A stretch of DNA of 64,000 bases from JAJUFS01 sp964599565 (lineage in GTDB: Bacteria; Pseudomonadota; Gammaproteobacteria; Natronospirales; JAJUFS01). The notes under the pieces were generated by a model. The model worked only from the letters and a program-made list of their open reading frames with translations, was not told where the DNA came from and ran no database searches. Both the position numbers and the translations under genes were made by a program. Location: assembly GCA_964599565.1 (NCBI GenBank), contig CAZRFE010000006.1, positions 1 to 64,000 on the forward strand, in the 5' to 3' direction. Positions 34,757 to 43,553 of the stretch are shown in pieces (the first letter of the stretch is position 1; the number at the start of each line of letters is the position of its first letter).

Positions 34757-35896
34757 TCATTTCAGCCAGCGCCGCGGATCCTCGATGCGCTTGCCGTGGC
34801 GGATCTCGAAGTACAGCGCAGAGCGCTGCTGCCCGCCGGTGTCGCCGATCGCCGCGACGATCTCGCCGGCCTCGACCCAGTCGCCGACTTCCTTGTACAG
34901 CGCCTGGTTGTGGCCATACAGGCTGAGGTAGCCGTCGCCATGCTCGAGGATCATGAGCAGGCCGTAGTGCGGCAGCCAGTCTGCGTACGCCACGCGCCCG
35001 TGCGAAACCGCGCGCACCGGCGTGCCCGGCTCGCCTGCGATCATCATGCCGTGCCACTGCGTGCGCCCGTCAATGCGGTTGTCGCCGTACTGCGCAAGCA
35101 CGCGACCGTTGCTCGGCCACGACAGCTTTCCACGCAGCGCGGCAAACGCTGTGCGGTTGGCGAGCTGCGCGGGAATGTCCGCGAACACATCGAGCAGCGA
35201 CTGCACGAGTTCGCTGAGCGCCTGCTCGTCTTCCTTGAGCCGCTTCAGTTCGGTATTGCGATCACGGATGGTCGTTTCAAGACGGGCGAGCAGTGTTGCG
35301 CGTGCATCGCGCGTGCGTTCAAGCCCGGCAAGGATTCGCGTGCGTTCCGCGCGCGCTTCATCGAGCGCGGCGATCTCGCCATCGATTTCCCGTTCGAGGA
35401 CTTCAAGCCGCGCAAGCTGCGTGTTGACGTGATCGATGCGCGTTGCACGCGCGCGGTTCAGGTAATCGTAGTAGGTGAGCACGCGGCCGAGCGTTGCAGG
35501 ATCCTGCTGGTTGAGCAGCAGCTTGATCTTCTCCTCGCGCCCGGCCATGTACGCGGCGCGCACCTGTCCGGCGAGCGCTGTGCGTTCCGCCGCGAGCGCC
35601 GCGCGGCGCGTGCGCTGCTCGGCCTCAAGTTCCTGCAGGCGTTTCTGCTTCGCCTGCAGGGTTGCGTTCACGTCGCGAAGTGCATTCGCCGCACGTCCCA
35701 GTTCGCGCTCGGTGTCGCCGAGCTCGGTGCTCACCGCATCACGCCGGCCGATGTCGCTCGCCAGTTCGCGCTGCACGCGCGCGATCTCGGCGCGCAGCGC
35801 CTTGAGCTCTTCCTGCTTCCTTGCAGCGTCCGCATCCTGCGCGTTGGCGGGCAACGCAACGGCAAGCAGCAGGATGACGAGCGCGTGTTTCATCAA
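34757..35896 (-). CDS. envC: EnvC-like murein hydrolase activator
   Basis: A 379-residue periplasmic protein. A signal peptide (about 1-19) is followed by long coiled coils (about 20-245) and a C-terminal LytM/M23 domain. The second zinc motif HxH of active M23 peptidases is replaced: the segment reads SALYFEIRHG where an active enzyme has HLHFE. The domain is therefore degenerate, as in E. coli EnvC, which activates the amidases AmiA and AmiB at the division site. It is 3 bases after gpmI and 25 bases before the S41 gene. Confidence 0.93.
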   Translation of the reverse strand: MMKHALVILLLAVALPANAQDADAARKQEELKALRAEIARVQRELASDIGRRDAVSTELGDTERELGRAANALRDVNATLQAKQKRLQELEAEQRTRRAALAAERTALAGQVRAAYMAGREEKIKLLLNQQDPATLGRVLTYYDYLNRARATRIDHVNTQLARLEVLEREIDGEIAALDEARAERTRILAGLERTRDARATLLARLETTIRDRNTELKRLKEDEQALSELVQSLLDVFADIPAQLANRTAFAALRGKLSWPSNGRVLAQYGDNRIDGRTQWHGMMIAGEPGTPVRAVSHGRVAYADWLPHYGLLMILEHGDGYLSLYGHNQALYKEVGDWVEAGEIVAAIGDTGGQQRSALYFEIRHGKRIEDPRRWLK

Positions 35897-35899
35897 GGG

Positions 35900-37426
35900 T
35901 TATTGAAGTTCCACGAGCGGCCGGCCGGTCATCTCGGCGGGGATGTCGAGCCCCATCAGCGTGAGCACCGTCGGCGCGATGTCCGACAGCGCGCCGCCGG
36001 GTTTCAGTGCGGCGTTGCGGCCGACATAAAGAAGCGGCACGAGATTGGTCGTATGCGCGGTGTGCGCCTGGCCCGTGCCGTCATCGAACATCTGCTCGAC
36101 GTTGCCATGATCCGCGGTCACCAGCAGTTCGCCACCGGCCTTCCTGACCGCGTCCGCCAGACGCCCGATGCACGCATCCAGCGTCTCGATCGCCTGCACG
36201 GCGGCGTCGAATTTCCCGGTATGCCCGACCATGTCCGCGTTCGCGTAGTTCACGACGATGAAATCGTAGGTTTCCGATGCGATCGCATCGATCAGCCTGT
36301 CGGTGACTTCCGGCGCGCTCATCTCGGGCTTGAGGTCGTAGGTCGCCACGCGCGGCGACGGCACAAGCACGCGGTCCTCGCCTGGATACGGCGTTTCCTC
36401 GCCACCGTTGAAGAAGAACGTGACGTGTGCGTATTTCTCGGTTTCGGCGATGCGCAGCTGGCGCAGGCCGAGCGAGGCGAGATATTCGCCGAGCACGTTT
36501 TCCGGCCGGCTCGGCGGGAACGCCACCGGCAGTCCGAAATCCTTGTGGTATTGCGTAAGACACGTGAAGCGCGAAAGCACCGGGCGATGCGTGCGCGCGA
36601 AGCCATCGAAGTCTTCCTGCGTGAATGCCTGCGTGAGTTCGCGCGCGCGGTCGGCGCGGAAGTTCATGAACACGGTACTGTCGCCATCACGCATGGGCGC
36701 GGGATCGCCGACAACCGTTGCCTTCACGAATTCGTCGTCTTCGCCGCGCGCATATGCCGCATCGAGTGCCGCGACGGCATCGGGCGAATGGAATTCGCCC
36801 GTCGCGTTCGCAATCAGTTCGTATGCCTGCGCAACGCGGTCCCAGCGCTGGTCGCGATCCATCGCGAAGTACCGTCCGACGATCGACGCGATGCGCGCAT
36901 TGCCCGCTTCACGGCACACGGCGTCCATCCGCTTGAGCGATTCGCGCGCGCTGCGTGGCGGCATGTCGCGCCCGTCCAGCAATGCATGCACGTACACGCG
37001 CGCACCGCGCGCGGCGGCGAGACGCACCATCGCGAACAGGTGTTCATCGAGGCTGTGCACGCCGCCGGGCGACAGCAGGCCGATGACATGCACGGCGCCG
37101 CGGTTCGCGATGGCCGCGTCGACAGTCGCAAGCAGTTGCGGATTCGTCGCGAACTCACCGTCGTCGATCGCCTTGCTGATGCGCGTGACGTCCTGGTAGA
37201 TCACGCGGCCCGCGCCGAGATTCAGATGGCCGACTTCACTGTTGCCCATCTGCCCGCCCGGCAGACCGACCGCGATGCCGGACGTATCCACCCACGCGTT
37301 CGGGCAGGTCGCCAGCAGGCGATCCCAGTTCGGCGTGCGCGCCGCGTGGATCGCGTTATGTTCGGTGTCTTCGGTGTGTCCCCAGCCATCGAGAATGGCG
37401 AGGACGATCGGACGGGGCGGCTTCAT
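35900..37426 (-). CDS. gpmI: Phosphoglycerate mutase, 2,3-bisphosphoglycerate-independent
   Basis: A 508-residue glycolytic enzyme that interconverts 3- and 2-phosphoglycerate with two metal ions. The N-terminus PIVLAILDGWG and the phosphoserine motif MGNSEVGHLNLGAG (Ser near 65) are present, as are the metal-site blocks FVVNYANADMVGHTG and VTADHGNVEQM. The length is typical. It is the first gene of the gpmI-envC-ctpA-yibQ series, a widespread gammaproteobacterial order. Confidence 0.97.
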   Translation of the reverse strand: MKPPRPIVLAILDGWGHTEDTEHNAIHAARTPNWDRLLATCPNAWVDTSGIAVGLPGGQMGNSEVGHLNLGAGRVIYQDVTRISKAIDDGEFATNPQLLATVDAAIANRGAVHVIGLLSPGGVHSLDEHLFAMVRLAAARGARVYVHALLDGRDMPPRSARESLKRMDAVCREAGNARIASIVGRYFAMDRDQRWDRVAQAYELIANATGEFHSPDAVAALDAAYARGEDDEFVKATVVGDPAPMRDGDSTVFMNFRADRARELTQAFTQEDFDGFARTHRPVLSRFTCLTQYHKDFGLPVAFPPSRPENVLGEYLASLGLRQLRIAETEKYAHVTFFFNGGEETPYPGEDRVLVPSPRVATYDLKPEMSAPEVTDRLIDAIASETYDFIVVNYANADMVGHTGKFDAAVQAIETLDACIGRLADAVRKAGGELLVTADHGNVEQMFDDGTGQAHTAHTTNLVPLLYVGRNAALKPGGALSDIAPTVLTLMGLDIPAEMTGRPLVELQ

Positions 37427-37440
37427 GCGCGTTGGATTCC

Positions 37441-37507
37441 TGTCGGGAATGATGACTGAAGCGGGATTTTACCCATCCCGACAAGGCTTTGCGCCCCCTG
37501 ATATAAT
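37441..37507 (+). promoter_or_regulatory. Divergent gpmI/rhodanese control region with dyad and -10 box
   Basis: TATAAT at 37502-37507 is a perfect -10 box for the rhodanese gene, but the -35 is weak. Upstream, TGTCGGGA (37441-37448) is inversely repeated as TCCCGACA (37476-37483). This dyad starts 15 bases before the gpmI start and could act as an operator for gpmI or both genes. Confidence 0.45.
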
Positions 37508-37540
37508 GCACGCCCTTTTTCAGCAACGCCGGAATTTCCC

Positions 37541-37957
37541 ATGGCCGAGTACCTGGCCTTCGCCAAGGATCACATCTTCCTGGTCACCGCGGCAGCCGCG
37601 CTGATCGTCGTCATCATCGTCACGGAAATTCGCCGTGCGCGCCGTCCGTGGCGCAACGCCGAACCCGCCGAAGCGGTGCGGCTGATCAACGCCGGCGCAC
37701 AGCTGATCGACCTGCGCGGGCATGACGCATTCCGCGCGGGCCACATCGTGAACGCGCGCCATGTGCCGGCCGCGGAACTCGAAGCAAAGCTCGACAAGCT
37801 CGACCCGGCAAAGCCCGTCGTCGTGTATTGCGACAGCGGCATCACCAGCGCGCGTTCGGCGGCGCAGCTCGTGCGCGCCGGTTTCGCGCAGGTGTGGCAG
37901 CTCAACGGCGGGCTCGCCGCATGGAAGCGCGAGAACATGCCCGTCGCGAAGGCATGA
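37541..37957 (+). CDS. Membrane-anchored rhodanese-like protein
   Basis: A 138-residue protein. An N-terminal membrane helix (about 12-30) is followed by one rhodanese domain. The active-site loop is VYCDSGITSAR, with the sulphur-carrying Cys near residue 98. It resembles E. coli YibN, which also lies next to grxC and secB. Sulphur transfer or redox signalling at the membrane is likely, but the partner is unknown. grxC starts 6 bases later. Confidence 0.92.
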   Translation: MAEYLAFAKDHIFLVTAAAALIVVIIVTEIRRARRPWRNAEPAEAVRLINAGAQLIDLRGHDAFRAGHIVNARHVPAAELEAKLDKLDPAKPVVVYCDSGITSARSAAQLVRAGFAQVWQLNGGLAAWKRENMPVAKA

Positions 37958-37963
37958 CGGCCG

Positions 37964-38230
37964 ATGGCGAGGATCGAGATCTACACCACGGGTTATTGCG
38001 GTTACTGCCGGCGCGCGAAATCGCTGCTGGAAGGCAAGCGCGCGGAGTACGAGGAGATTCGCGTGGACGCGAACCCGGAACGCCGCAGGGAAATGACGGA
38101 ACGCTCGGGACGCCGCACGGTGCCGCAGATATTCATCAATGGTGAAGGCATCGGCGGTTGCGACGATCTCTTCCAGCTCGAACGCGAAGGCCGGCTCGAT
38201 GCGATGCTGGCGCAGGGGAACGGGACATGA
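37964..38230 (+). CDS. grxC: Glutaredoxin 3
   Basis: An 88-residue dithiol glutaredoxin. The active site CGYC is at residues 12-15 (CPYC in E. coli), with TVPQIF giving the cis-Pro and GGCDD binding glutathione. It reduces disulphides with glutathione. Its stop overlaps the secB start by 4 bases (ATGA). Confidence 0.95.
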   Translation: MARIEIYTTGYCGYCRRAKSLLEGKRAEYEEIRVDANPERRREMTERSGRRTVPQIFINGEGIGGCDDLFQLEREGRLDAMLAQGNGT

Positions 38231-38676
38231 CGGAAAAGAATGAAACGGCCGCACGCGCGTTCGGCCTGCAGCGCGTCTATCTCAAGGACGCATCGTTCGA
38301 ATCGCCGCTGGCGCCGGAGGTATTCCGGGGCGAATGGAAGCCGGCGCTCAACGTGAACATCGCAACCCGCGCGCGCGCACTCGAAGACGACCTGCATGAA
38401 GTCGTGCTCACCGTGACGGTCGAGGCGAAGCAGGACGACAAGGTCGCGTTTCTCGTCGAGCTGCAGCAGGCGGGCATATTCGTCATCAGCGGGTTCAGCG
38501 CAGAAGAACGCCAGCAGATCGCCGGTATTCTCTGCCCGCAGAATCTCTTTCCCTTCGCGCGCGAAGCGATCGCGAATCTCACGCTCAAGGGCGGCTTCCC
38601 GCAGATATTGCTGCAGCCGATCAACTTCGAGCGCATCTACCAGCAGGGCAACCAGCCGCACGCCGGCGAGGCCTGA
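38227..38676 (+). CDS. secB: Protein-export chaperone SecB
   Basis: A 149-residue tetrameric cytosolic chaperone that keeps precursors unfolded for SecA. FGLQRVYLKDASFESP, LTVTVEAK and the C-terminal LCPQNLFPFAREAIANLTLKGGFPQILLQPINF are family hallmarks. The ATG at 38227 overlaps the grxC stop, so translation is probably coupled. gpsA follows after 3 bases, the usual grxC-secB-gpsA order. Confidence 0.96.
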   Translation: MTEKNETAARAFGLQRVYLKDASFESPLAPEVFRGEWKPALNVNIATRARALEDDLHEVVLTVTVEAKQDDKVAFLVELQQAGIFVISGFSAEERQQIAGILCPQNLFPFAREAIANLTLKGGFPQILLQPINFERIYQQGNQPHAGEA

Positions 38677-38679
38677 CCC

Positions 38680-39681
38680 ATGCCGCATACCGATTCCCGT
38701 GTCGCCGTGCTCGGCGCCGGCTCCTGGGGCACGGCGCTTGCGATCCAGCTCGCCCGCAGCGGACGCCGCGTGCTGCTGTGGGGACGTGAAGCATCCATGC
38801 AGCGCGCGATGCGCGATGCGCGCGAGAATTCCCGTTACCTTCCCGGCTGCACGTTCCCCGCGTCGCTCGATGTCGTGGAATCGCTCGGCGATGCGCTGCG
38901 CGCGGAGGAAATTCTCGTCGTGGTGCCAAGCCATGCGATGCGCGAGCTGATCGACGCGATGCGTGCCGCGGGACGACAGCCCGCGCGCCTGGCATGGGCG
39001 ACGAAAGGTCTCGAACCGCACACCGCGAAGCTCGTGCATGAAGTTGTCGGCGAGGAACTCGGCGACATTCCGATGGCGGTGCTGTCGGGGCCGACGTTCG
39101 CGCGCGAAGTCGGCAGGGGCCTGCCGACGGCAATCACGGTTGCGGGCGATCCCGATCTCGCGGACTTCATGGCCGAAGCGCTGCACGGGCGGCAGTTCCG
39201 CGCCTATACGTCCAGCGACATGGCCGGCGTCGAAGTCGGCGGCGCCGCCAAGAACGTCATCGCGATCGGCGCCGGTCTTTCCGACGGTCTTGGCTTCGGC
39301 GCGAACGCGCGCGTTGCGCTCATCACGCGCGGCCTCGCGGAGATCATGCGGCTCGGTCGCGCGATGGGCGCGCAGACGGAAACCTTTCTCGGTCTCGCCG
39401 GCATGGGCGATCTCGTGCTTACCTGCACCGACGACCAGTCGCGCAACCGCCGCATGGGACTCGCGCTTGCCGCGGGCAAATCGCAGGACGAAGCGCGGCG
39501 CGAGATCGACCAGGTGGTGGAAGGCGTGTCCGCGGCGCGCGAAGTGCGCCGGCTTGCCGAACGCCACGGCGTGGAAATGCCGATCACGGAAAGCATCTAC
39601 CAGGTGCTGTTCGACGGCATGCACCCGCGCGACGTGGTGACGGCGCTGTTCGAACGCGAGCGCAAGGCCGAGACAACCTGA
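38680..39681 (+). CDS. gpsA: Glycerol-3-phosphate dehydrogenase [NAD(P)+]
   Basis: A 333-residue cytosolic enzyme that makes glycerol-3-phosphate for phospholipids. The nucleotide motif VLGAGSWGTALA is at about 10-21. The catalytic Lys is in GGAAKNVIAIGAG, and LSGPTFAREVGRGLPTA is the other signature. Its stop is 3 bases from the stop of the convergent trmL gene. Confidence 0.96.
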   Translation: MPHTDSRVAVLGAGSWGTALAIQLARSGRRVLLWGREASMQRAMRDARENSRYLPGCTFPASLDVVESLGDALRAEEILVVVPSHAMRELIDAMRAAGRQPARLAWATKGLEPHTAKLVHEVVGEELGDIPMAVLSGPTFAREVGRGLPTAITVAGDPDLADFMAEALHGRQFRAYTSSDMAGVEVGGAAKNVIAIGAGLSDGLGFGANARVALITRGLAEIMRLGRAMGAQTETFLGLAGMGDLVLTCTDDQSRNRRMGLALAAGKSQDEARREIDQVVEGVSAAREVRRLAERHGVEMPITESIYQVLFDGMHPRDVVTALFERERKAETT

Positions 39682-39684
39682 GCG

Positions 39685-40152
39685 TCAAACGCCTTCCGCG
39701 CCCTCGAAACCGTTCTGCCGCCAGGCCTCGAACACCGCAACCGCCACGGCATTGGAAAGATTGAGGCTGCGATTGCCCGGCCGCATCGGCAGCCGCAGGC
39801 GGCGGTCGTCCGCGAAACCGGCCAGCACGTCCTCGGGCAATCCCCGCGTTTCGCGGCCGAACAGCAACCCGTCGCCCGGCCGGAATGCCGCCTGCACGTG
39901 ATGGCGCGAGGCGTTGCGGGTGAATGCGTAGATTTCTCCCGGCACCGCCGCCCGCGCGTCGGCGAGCGCGTCATGCACGCGCACGTCCGCCCACTCGCGG
40001 TAATCCAGCCCGGCACGCCGCAGGCGCGGTTCATCGAGTTCGAAACCGAGCGGGCGCACGAGATGCAGTGTGCAGCCGGTGTTCGCGGCCAGCCGGATGG
40101 CATTGCCGGTGTTGGGCGGAATTTCCGGCTGGTAAAGTAGAATGTGAAACAC
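39685..40152 (-). CDS. trmL: tRNA (cytidine/uridine-2'-O-)-methyltransferase TrmL
   Basis: A 155-residue SPOUT methyltransferase that methylates the wobble base ribose of some leucine tRNAs. The body LLYQPEIPPNTGNAIRLAANTG, FGRETRGLP, LPMRPGNRSLNLSNAVAVAVFEAWRQ closely follows E. coli TrmL (157 residues). A GTG start at 40152 (MFHILLYQPEIPP) matches the family start. The frame open further upstream has no support and would overlap the promoter region of the pyrD-like gene. Confidence 0.93.
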   Translation of the reverse strand: MFHILLYQPEIPPNTGNAIRLAANTGCTLHLVRPLGFELDEPRLRRAGLDYREWADVRVHDALADARAAVPGEIYAFTRNASRHHVQAAFRPGDGLLFGRETRGLPEDVLAGFADDRRLRLPMRPGNRSLNLSNAVAVAVFEAWRQNGFEGAEGV

Positions 40153-40205
40153 GTCGAGACTCGCGCTGCCGTGAGCCGGACAGCCTGATGCAGGAACATA
40201 CCCCG

Positions 40206-41171
40206 ATGAACGAACCCGCAGCCAACCTGAATCCGCTTGCACTCGACTTCTGCGGCATGCGGTTCGAGTCCCCGATCGTGCTCTTGTCCGGGTGCGTCGG
40301 GTTCGGCGAAGAATATACGCGCGTCGAAGGCTTTTCCAACCGCGATGCGGGCGCGATCTGTCTCAAGGGCACGACGGAAAAGCCGCGGCTCGGCAATCCG
40401 CCGCACCGGATCATGGAAACGCCCATGGGCATGCTGAACGCCATCGGCCTGCAGAATCCCGGCGTCGATCATGTCGTCGATCACATCCTGCCGACGCTCG
40501 ACTTCAGCGAGACGCGCTTCATCGCGAACATTTCCGGTTCGACGCTGGAAGAATATGTCGCCGTCGCGCGTCGTTTCGACGACTCGCCCATCGACGCCAT
40601 GGAAATCAACATTTCCTGCCCGAACGTGAAGGAAGGCGGCGTGCAGTTCGGCAACGACCCGGACATGTCCGCGCGCGTGGTTGCGGCCGTGCGCGCCGTG
40701 ACGAAGAAGCCGCTCATCACCAAGCTTTCACCGAACCAGACCGACATCCAGGAAAATGCCCGGCGCTGCATCGAGGCCGGCACCGATGCGTTCGCCGTCA
40801 TCAACACGCTCATGGGCATGGCAGTGGATGCCGAGAAGCGCGCCGCGATCATCGGCAACATCCAGGGCGGGCTGTCGGGCCCCGCGATCAAGCCGATCGC
40901 GCTGCTGAAGGTCTGGCAGGTATCGCAGGTTGCAGCCCCGCACGGCATTCCCATCATCGGGCAGGGCGGCATCGCGTCCGCGGAAGACGCCCTGGAATTC
41001 CTGGTCGCCGGCGCGAGCGCCGTCGGCGTCGGCACCGCGCTTTTCTATGACCCGCTGATCTGTCCGAAGATCAATCGCGGCATCACTGACTATCTCGCGC
41101 GCCATTCCCTGAGAAACGTGCGCGAGATCATCGGCAGTCTCGCCACCGGCCAGCGTGCGGGCTGCGCGTGA
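40206..41171 (+). CDS. Dihydroorotate dehydrogenase, class 1B-like catalytic protein
   Basis: A 321-residue FMN TIM-barrel protein. The active-site loop is NISCPNVKEGG with Cys at residue 138, which marks class 1 dihydroorotate dehydrogenases; class 2 enzymes use Ser. FG-NDP after the loop resembles the B type. Class 1B normally needs the iron-sulphur subunit PyrK, and no pyrK lies nearby. It is also shorter than PreA of dihydropyrimidine dehydrogenase, because the C-terminal ferredoxin domain is missing. A role in pyrimidine metabolism is likely, but the electron acceptor is unknown. The start at 40206 has an AGGAA site. The ATG at 40188 is an alternative. Confidence 0.8.
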   Translation: MNEPAANLNPLALDFCGMRFESPIVLLSGCVGFGEEYTRVEGFSNRDAGAICLKGTTEKPRLGNPPHRIMETPMGMLNAIGLQNPGVDHVVDHILPTLDFSETRFIANISGSTLEEYVAVARRFDDSPIDAMEINISCPNVKEGGVQFGNDPDMSARVVAAVRAVTKKPLITKLSPNQTDIQENARRCIEAGTDAFAVINTLMGMAVDAEKRAAIIGNIQGGLSGPAIKPIALLKVWQVSQVAAPHGIPIIGQGGIASAEDALEFLVAGASAVGVGTALFYDPLICPKINRGITDYLARHSLRNVREIIGSLATGQRAGCA

Positions 41172-41222
41172 CCGTCCTCCGAGAATACCCTCATCATTCC
41201 AAGACAAATTCTTTTCCCGCTG

Positions 41223-41335
41223 TAAGATATGGCGCCTGTGGGTTACCGCGAACGCGCTGGTAATCCCTGTGCATGTTCAATCCGCCGCAGGGGCGCGGCA
41301 GCAGATCCGCCGGAAATGCCGGCACGACGATCTGC
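41223..41335 (+). promoter_or_regulatory. Leader of the MSHA operon: -10 box and two hairpins
   Basis: TAAGAT (41223-41228) is a possible -10 box. The leader then carries GGGTTACC / GGTAATCC (41240-41247 / 41259-41266, one wobble pair) and GCAGATC / GATCTGC (41301-41307 / 41329-41335, perfect) with an inner CCGG/CCGG stem. The operon starts at 41348. No known riboswitch consensus was matched. Confidence 0.4.
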
Positions 41336-41347
41336 ATTCGATGAGGG

Positions 41348-42283
41348 ATGCGAGGGTTGGGTTTCTTCCGGAAAAAGCTGCGCAATGACGGCCTGACAGC
41401 CGTCGTCGTCGCGCGCGATCGCGGTCACATCGTCACCGTCGCGCGTCATCGTGCGCGCGCGCCGCGCGTCATCTTTCATCACGTCCTGTCACCCGGAAGC
41501 GACGCCGCCGACCTGCGGCGCGCACTTGAACGCGGCGCAGCGAAACGCTTTCCCGCCGGCACGCTGCTCGATCGCAACGACTACCAGCTGCTGCTCGTCG
41601 AAGCGCCCGACGTGCGGCCCGACGAACTGCGCGCCGCGATACGCTGGCGCATCAGGGACCTTGTCGGGTTTCACATCGATGATGCGGTCATCGATGTCTT
41701 CGAGATTCCGGGTCAGCGCCACGCAAACCGCAACCGCATGATGTATGCCGTCGCCGCGCGCTCACGCCGTGTCACCGAACGTGCGCAGATGCTCGATGAC
41801 GCAGGCCTGCATGCCGACGTTGTCGACATTCCGGAGATGGCGTTGCGAAATTTCGCAACGCTGCTGCCCGAGGAGTCGCGCGGCATCGCGCTGATTCATC
41901 TCATCGCGGATGGCGGTGTCATCATCGTCTCCCGCCAGGGAACGCTGTTCCTCGCACGGCGGCTTGATGTCGGCATGCGCGCGCTGCAGGACGCCGATGG
42001 CGACGAGCAGTCGAGACTGTGCGAAGGCGTGCTGCTTGAAGTGCAGCGTTCGCTCGATTACTACGAAAGCCATTTCCCGCACGGACCGGTCGGCGCGATC
42101 GCGCTGACACCGACCGCGGCTGCAACCGCGCTCGCCGGCTACCTGCCCCGCCGGCTGGAAACGCCGATCCTGATGCCGCAGCTTGAAGACCTGCTGGAAT
42201 TCGATGCAATGACGGGCGAGCCGGACGGCGAATTCATCCTCGCCCTCGGTGCGGCGCTGCGCCACGAGACGCGCTCGCCATGA
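41348..42283 (+). CDS. mshI: MSHA pilus biogenesis protein MshI (PilM-like)
   Basis: A 311-residue actin-fold (PilM-like) protein of the pilus alignment complex at the inner membrane. It begins LGFFRKK and has the PilM-type split nucleotide-binding fold, for example LLVEAPDVRPDELRAAIRWRIRDLV and LLEVQRSLDYYESHFP. It is the first gene of the operon. The start is uncertain: ATG 41348 has a GAGG only 1 base away, and a TTG at 41357 would have better spacing from GAGGG. The stop overlaps the next gene by 4 bases. Confidence 0.88.
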   Translation: MRGLGFFRKKLRNDGLTAVVVARDRGHIVTVARHRARAPRVIFHHVLSPGSDAADLRRALERGAAKRFPAGTLLDRNDYQLLLVEAPDVRPDELRAAIRWRIRDLVGFHIDDAVIDVFEIPGQRHANRNRMMYAVAARSRRVTERAQMLDDAGLHADVVDIPEMALRNFATLLPEESRGIALIHLIADGGVIIVSRQGTLFLARRLDVGMRALQDADGDEQSRLCEGVLLEVQRSLDYYESHFPHGPVGAIALTPTAAATALAGYLPRRLETPILMPQLEDLLEFDAMTGEPDGEFILALGAALRHETRSP

Positions 42284-42891
42284 TGCAGCAGGTCAACCTC
42301 TACCAGCCGATCCTGCGCCGCGAGAAGAAGGTCTTCTCCGCGATCACCATGCTGTGGATGCTTCTGGTCGTCGCCGCGCTGATGCTGCTCGTGCATGCGT
42401 TCAGCCGCTGGCAGCTTGCCGCGCTCGAGCACGAGAACGTGCGGCTGCACGTTCAGCAACGCGAGCTCGCCGCACAGGTCGCAACGCTGTCGCGGAATCT
42501 CGGCGTACGCGCCGAGAGCCGCGAACGGCGTCGCGAAGCGGAAGCCGTGCAGCACGAGCTGCGGCTGAAACGCGAACTGCTCGCACGCATGCATGACCGG
42601 GCAACATCGCCCGCCGCCGGTTTCTCGGAATCCTTCGCCGCACTGGCGCGTCAGCAGGTGCACGGCCTGTGGCTGACGAACGTGGAACTTCACAACGACG
42701 ACAGCGGGCGTCACGTTGCGTTGCGCGGCATGACGTTGCACGCGCAGTTCGTACCGCAGCTTGTGCGGCAGCTTGGCGAGGAGGCGGCGTTCCGCGGACT
42801 GCGCTTCCGTCAACTGCGTGTATTCCAGCCGGCGAATGCCGAACGCGAAGTGCTCGCGTTCGAGCTTTCCACGGCGGAGACGCAACCATGA
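42280..42891 (+). CDS. MSHA alignment protein, PilN-like (MshI2)
   Basis: A 203-residue inner-membrane protein starting MMQQVNLYQPILRRE. The QVNLYQP motif is the PilN/MshI2 peptide that binds the PilM-like partner. One membrane helix (about 22-42) is followed by a coiled coil (about 45-105) and a periplasmic ferredoxin-like domain. It is joined to mshI and mshJ by ATGA overlaps. Confidence 0.87.
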   Translation: MMQQVNLYQPILRREKKVFSAITMLWMLLVVAALMLLVHAFSRWQLAALEHENVRLHVQQRELAAQVATLSRNLGVRAESRERRREAEAVQHELRLKRELLARMHDRATSPAAGFSESFAALARQQVHGLWLTNVELHNDDSGRHVALRGMTLHAQFVPQLVRQLGEEAAFRGLRFRQLRVFQPANAEREVLAFELSTAETQP

Positions 42892-43553
42892 ACCTTCGTC
42901 AGCGCATGCAGCAGCTGACGGCGCAGATCGACGCACTGTCGCTGCGCGAGCGCGCGATATTGATGCTCGGCGCGTTCATGGTCCTCTTCCTGCTGTGGGA
43001 CCGCATGCTGATGGCCGACATCACGCGCCGTGGTGCGGCGGTGAATGCCGAGATCACCACGACGCGTACGGACATCGGCAGGCTGAACACCGCGATTGCG
43101 AATGTCGCGCACGCGCGGGGCGACGATCCGGATGCCGTGCTTCGCGCGCAGATCGATGCCGCCCGCCGCGATATCGCCCGCATCGACAACGCGCTGGCGG
43201 AGCGCGCGGGACAGGTGATTCCGCCCGGTGAAATGGCCGATGTGCTGCAGGAAATCCTGCAGCGCCAGCAACGGCTGAAACTCGTCAGCATGACGAGCCT
43301 GCCGCCGGAAGCGCTGCTGACCGCGGACGAGGAACGCGAAGCGGGGCTTAACGGCTCGATCTACCGTCACGGTCTCGAGTTCGAGATCGAAGGGCGCTAC
43401 CTCGATGTGCTTGGCTATTTGCGTGAACTCGAATCGCTGCAATGGCAGTTCTCCTGGGACGCGCTCGAACTCGAGAGCATCGAGTATCCCGTGAACCGCG
43501 TGCGCATCCGTGTGCATTCGCTGAACCTCGAGGAGGGCTGGCTCGGTGTCTGA
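42888..43553 (+). CDS. mshJ: MSHA biogenesis protein MshJ (PilO-like)
   Basis: A 221-residue protein with one N-terminal membrane helix (about 25-42), a coiled coil (about 45-110) and a C-terminal periplasmic domain. It ends LNLEEGWLGV, and RVRIRVHSLNLEEGWLGV is a well-kept MshJ/PilO-type ending. It should pair with the PilN-like protein to link the cytoplasmic and outer-membrane parts. The start at 42888 overlaps the previous stop as ATGA. Confidence 0.88.
   Translation: MNLRQRMQQLTAQIDALSLRERAILMLGAFMVLFLLWDRMLMADITRRGAAVNAEITTTRTDIGRLNTAIANVAHARGDDPDAVLRAQIDAARRDIARIDNALAERAGQVIPPGEMADVLQEILQRQQRLKLVSMTSLPPEALLTADEEREAGLNGSIYRHGLEFEIEGRYLDVLGYLRELESLQWQFSWDALELESIEYPVNRVRIRVHSLNLEEGWLGV

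Noticed and set aside
41172..41347. A c-di-GMP riboswitch before the MSHA operon
   Set aside because: The characteristic conserved segments of the known classes could not be found, so only a structured leader is reported.
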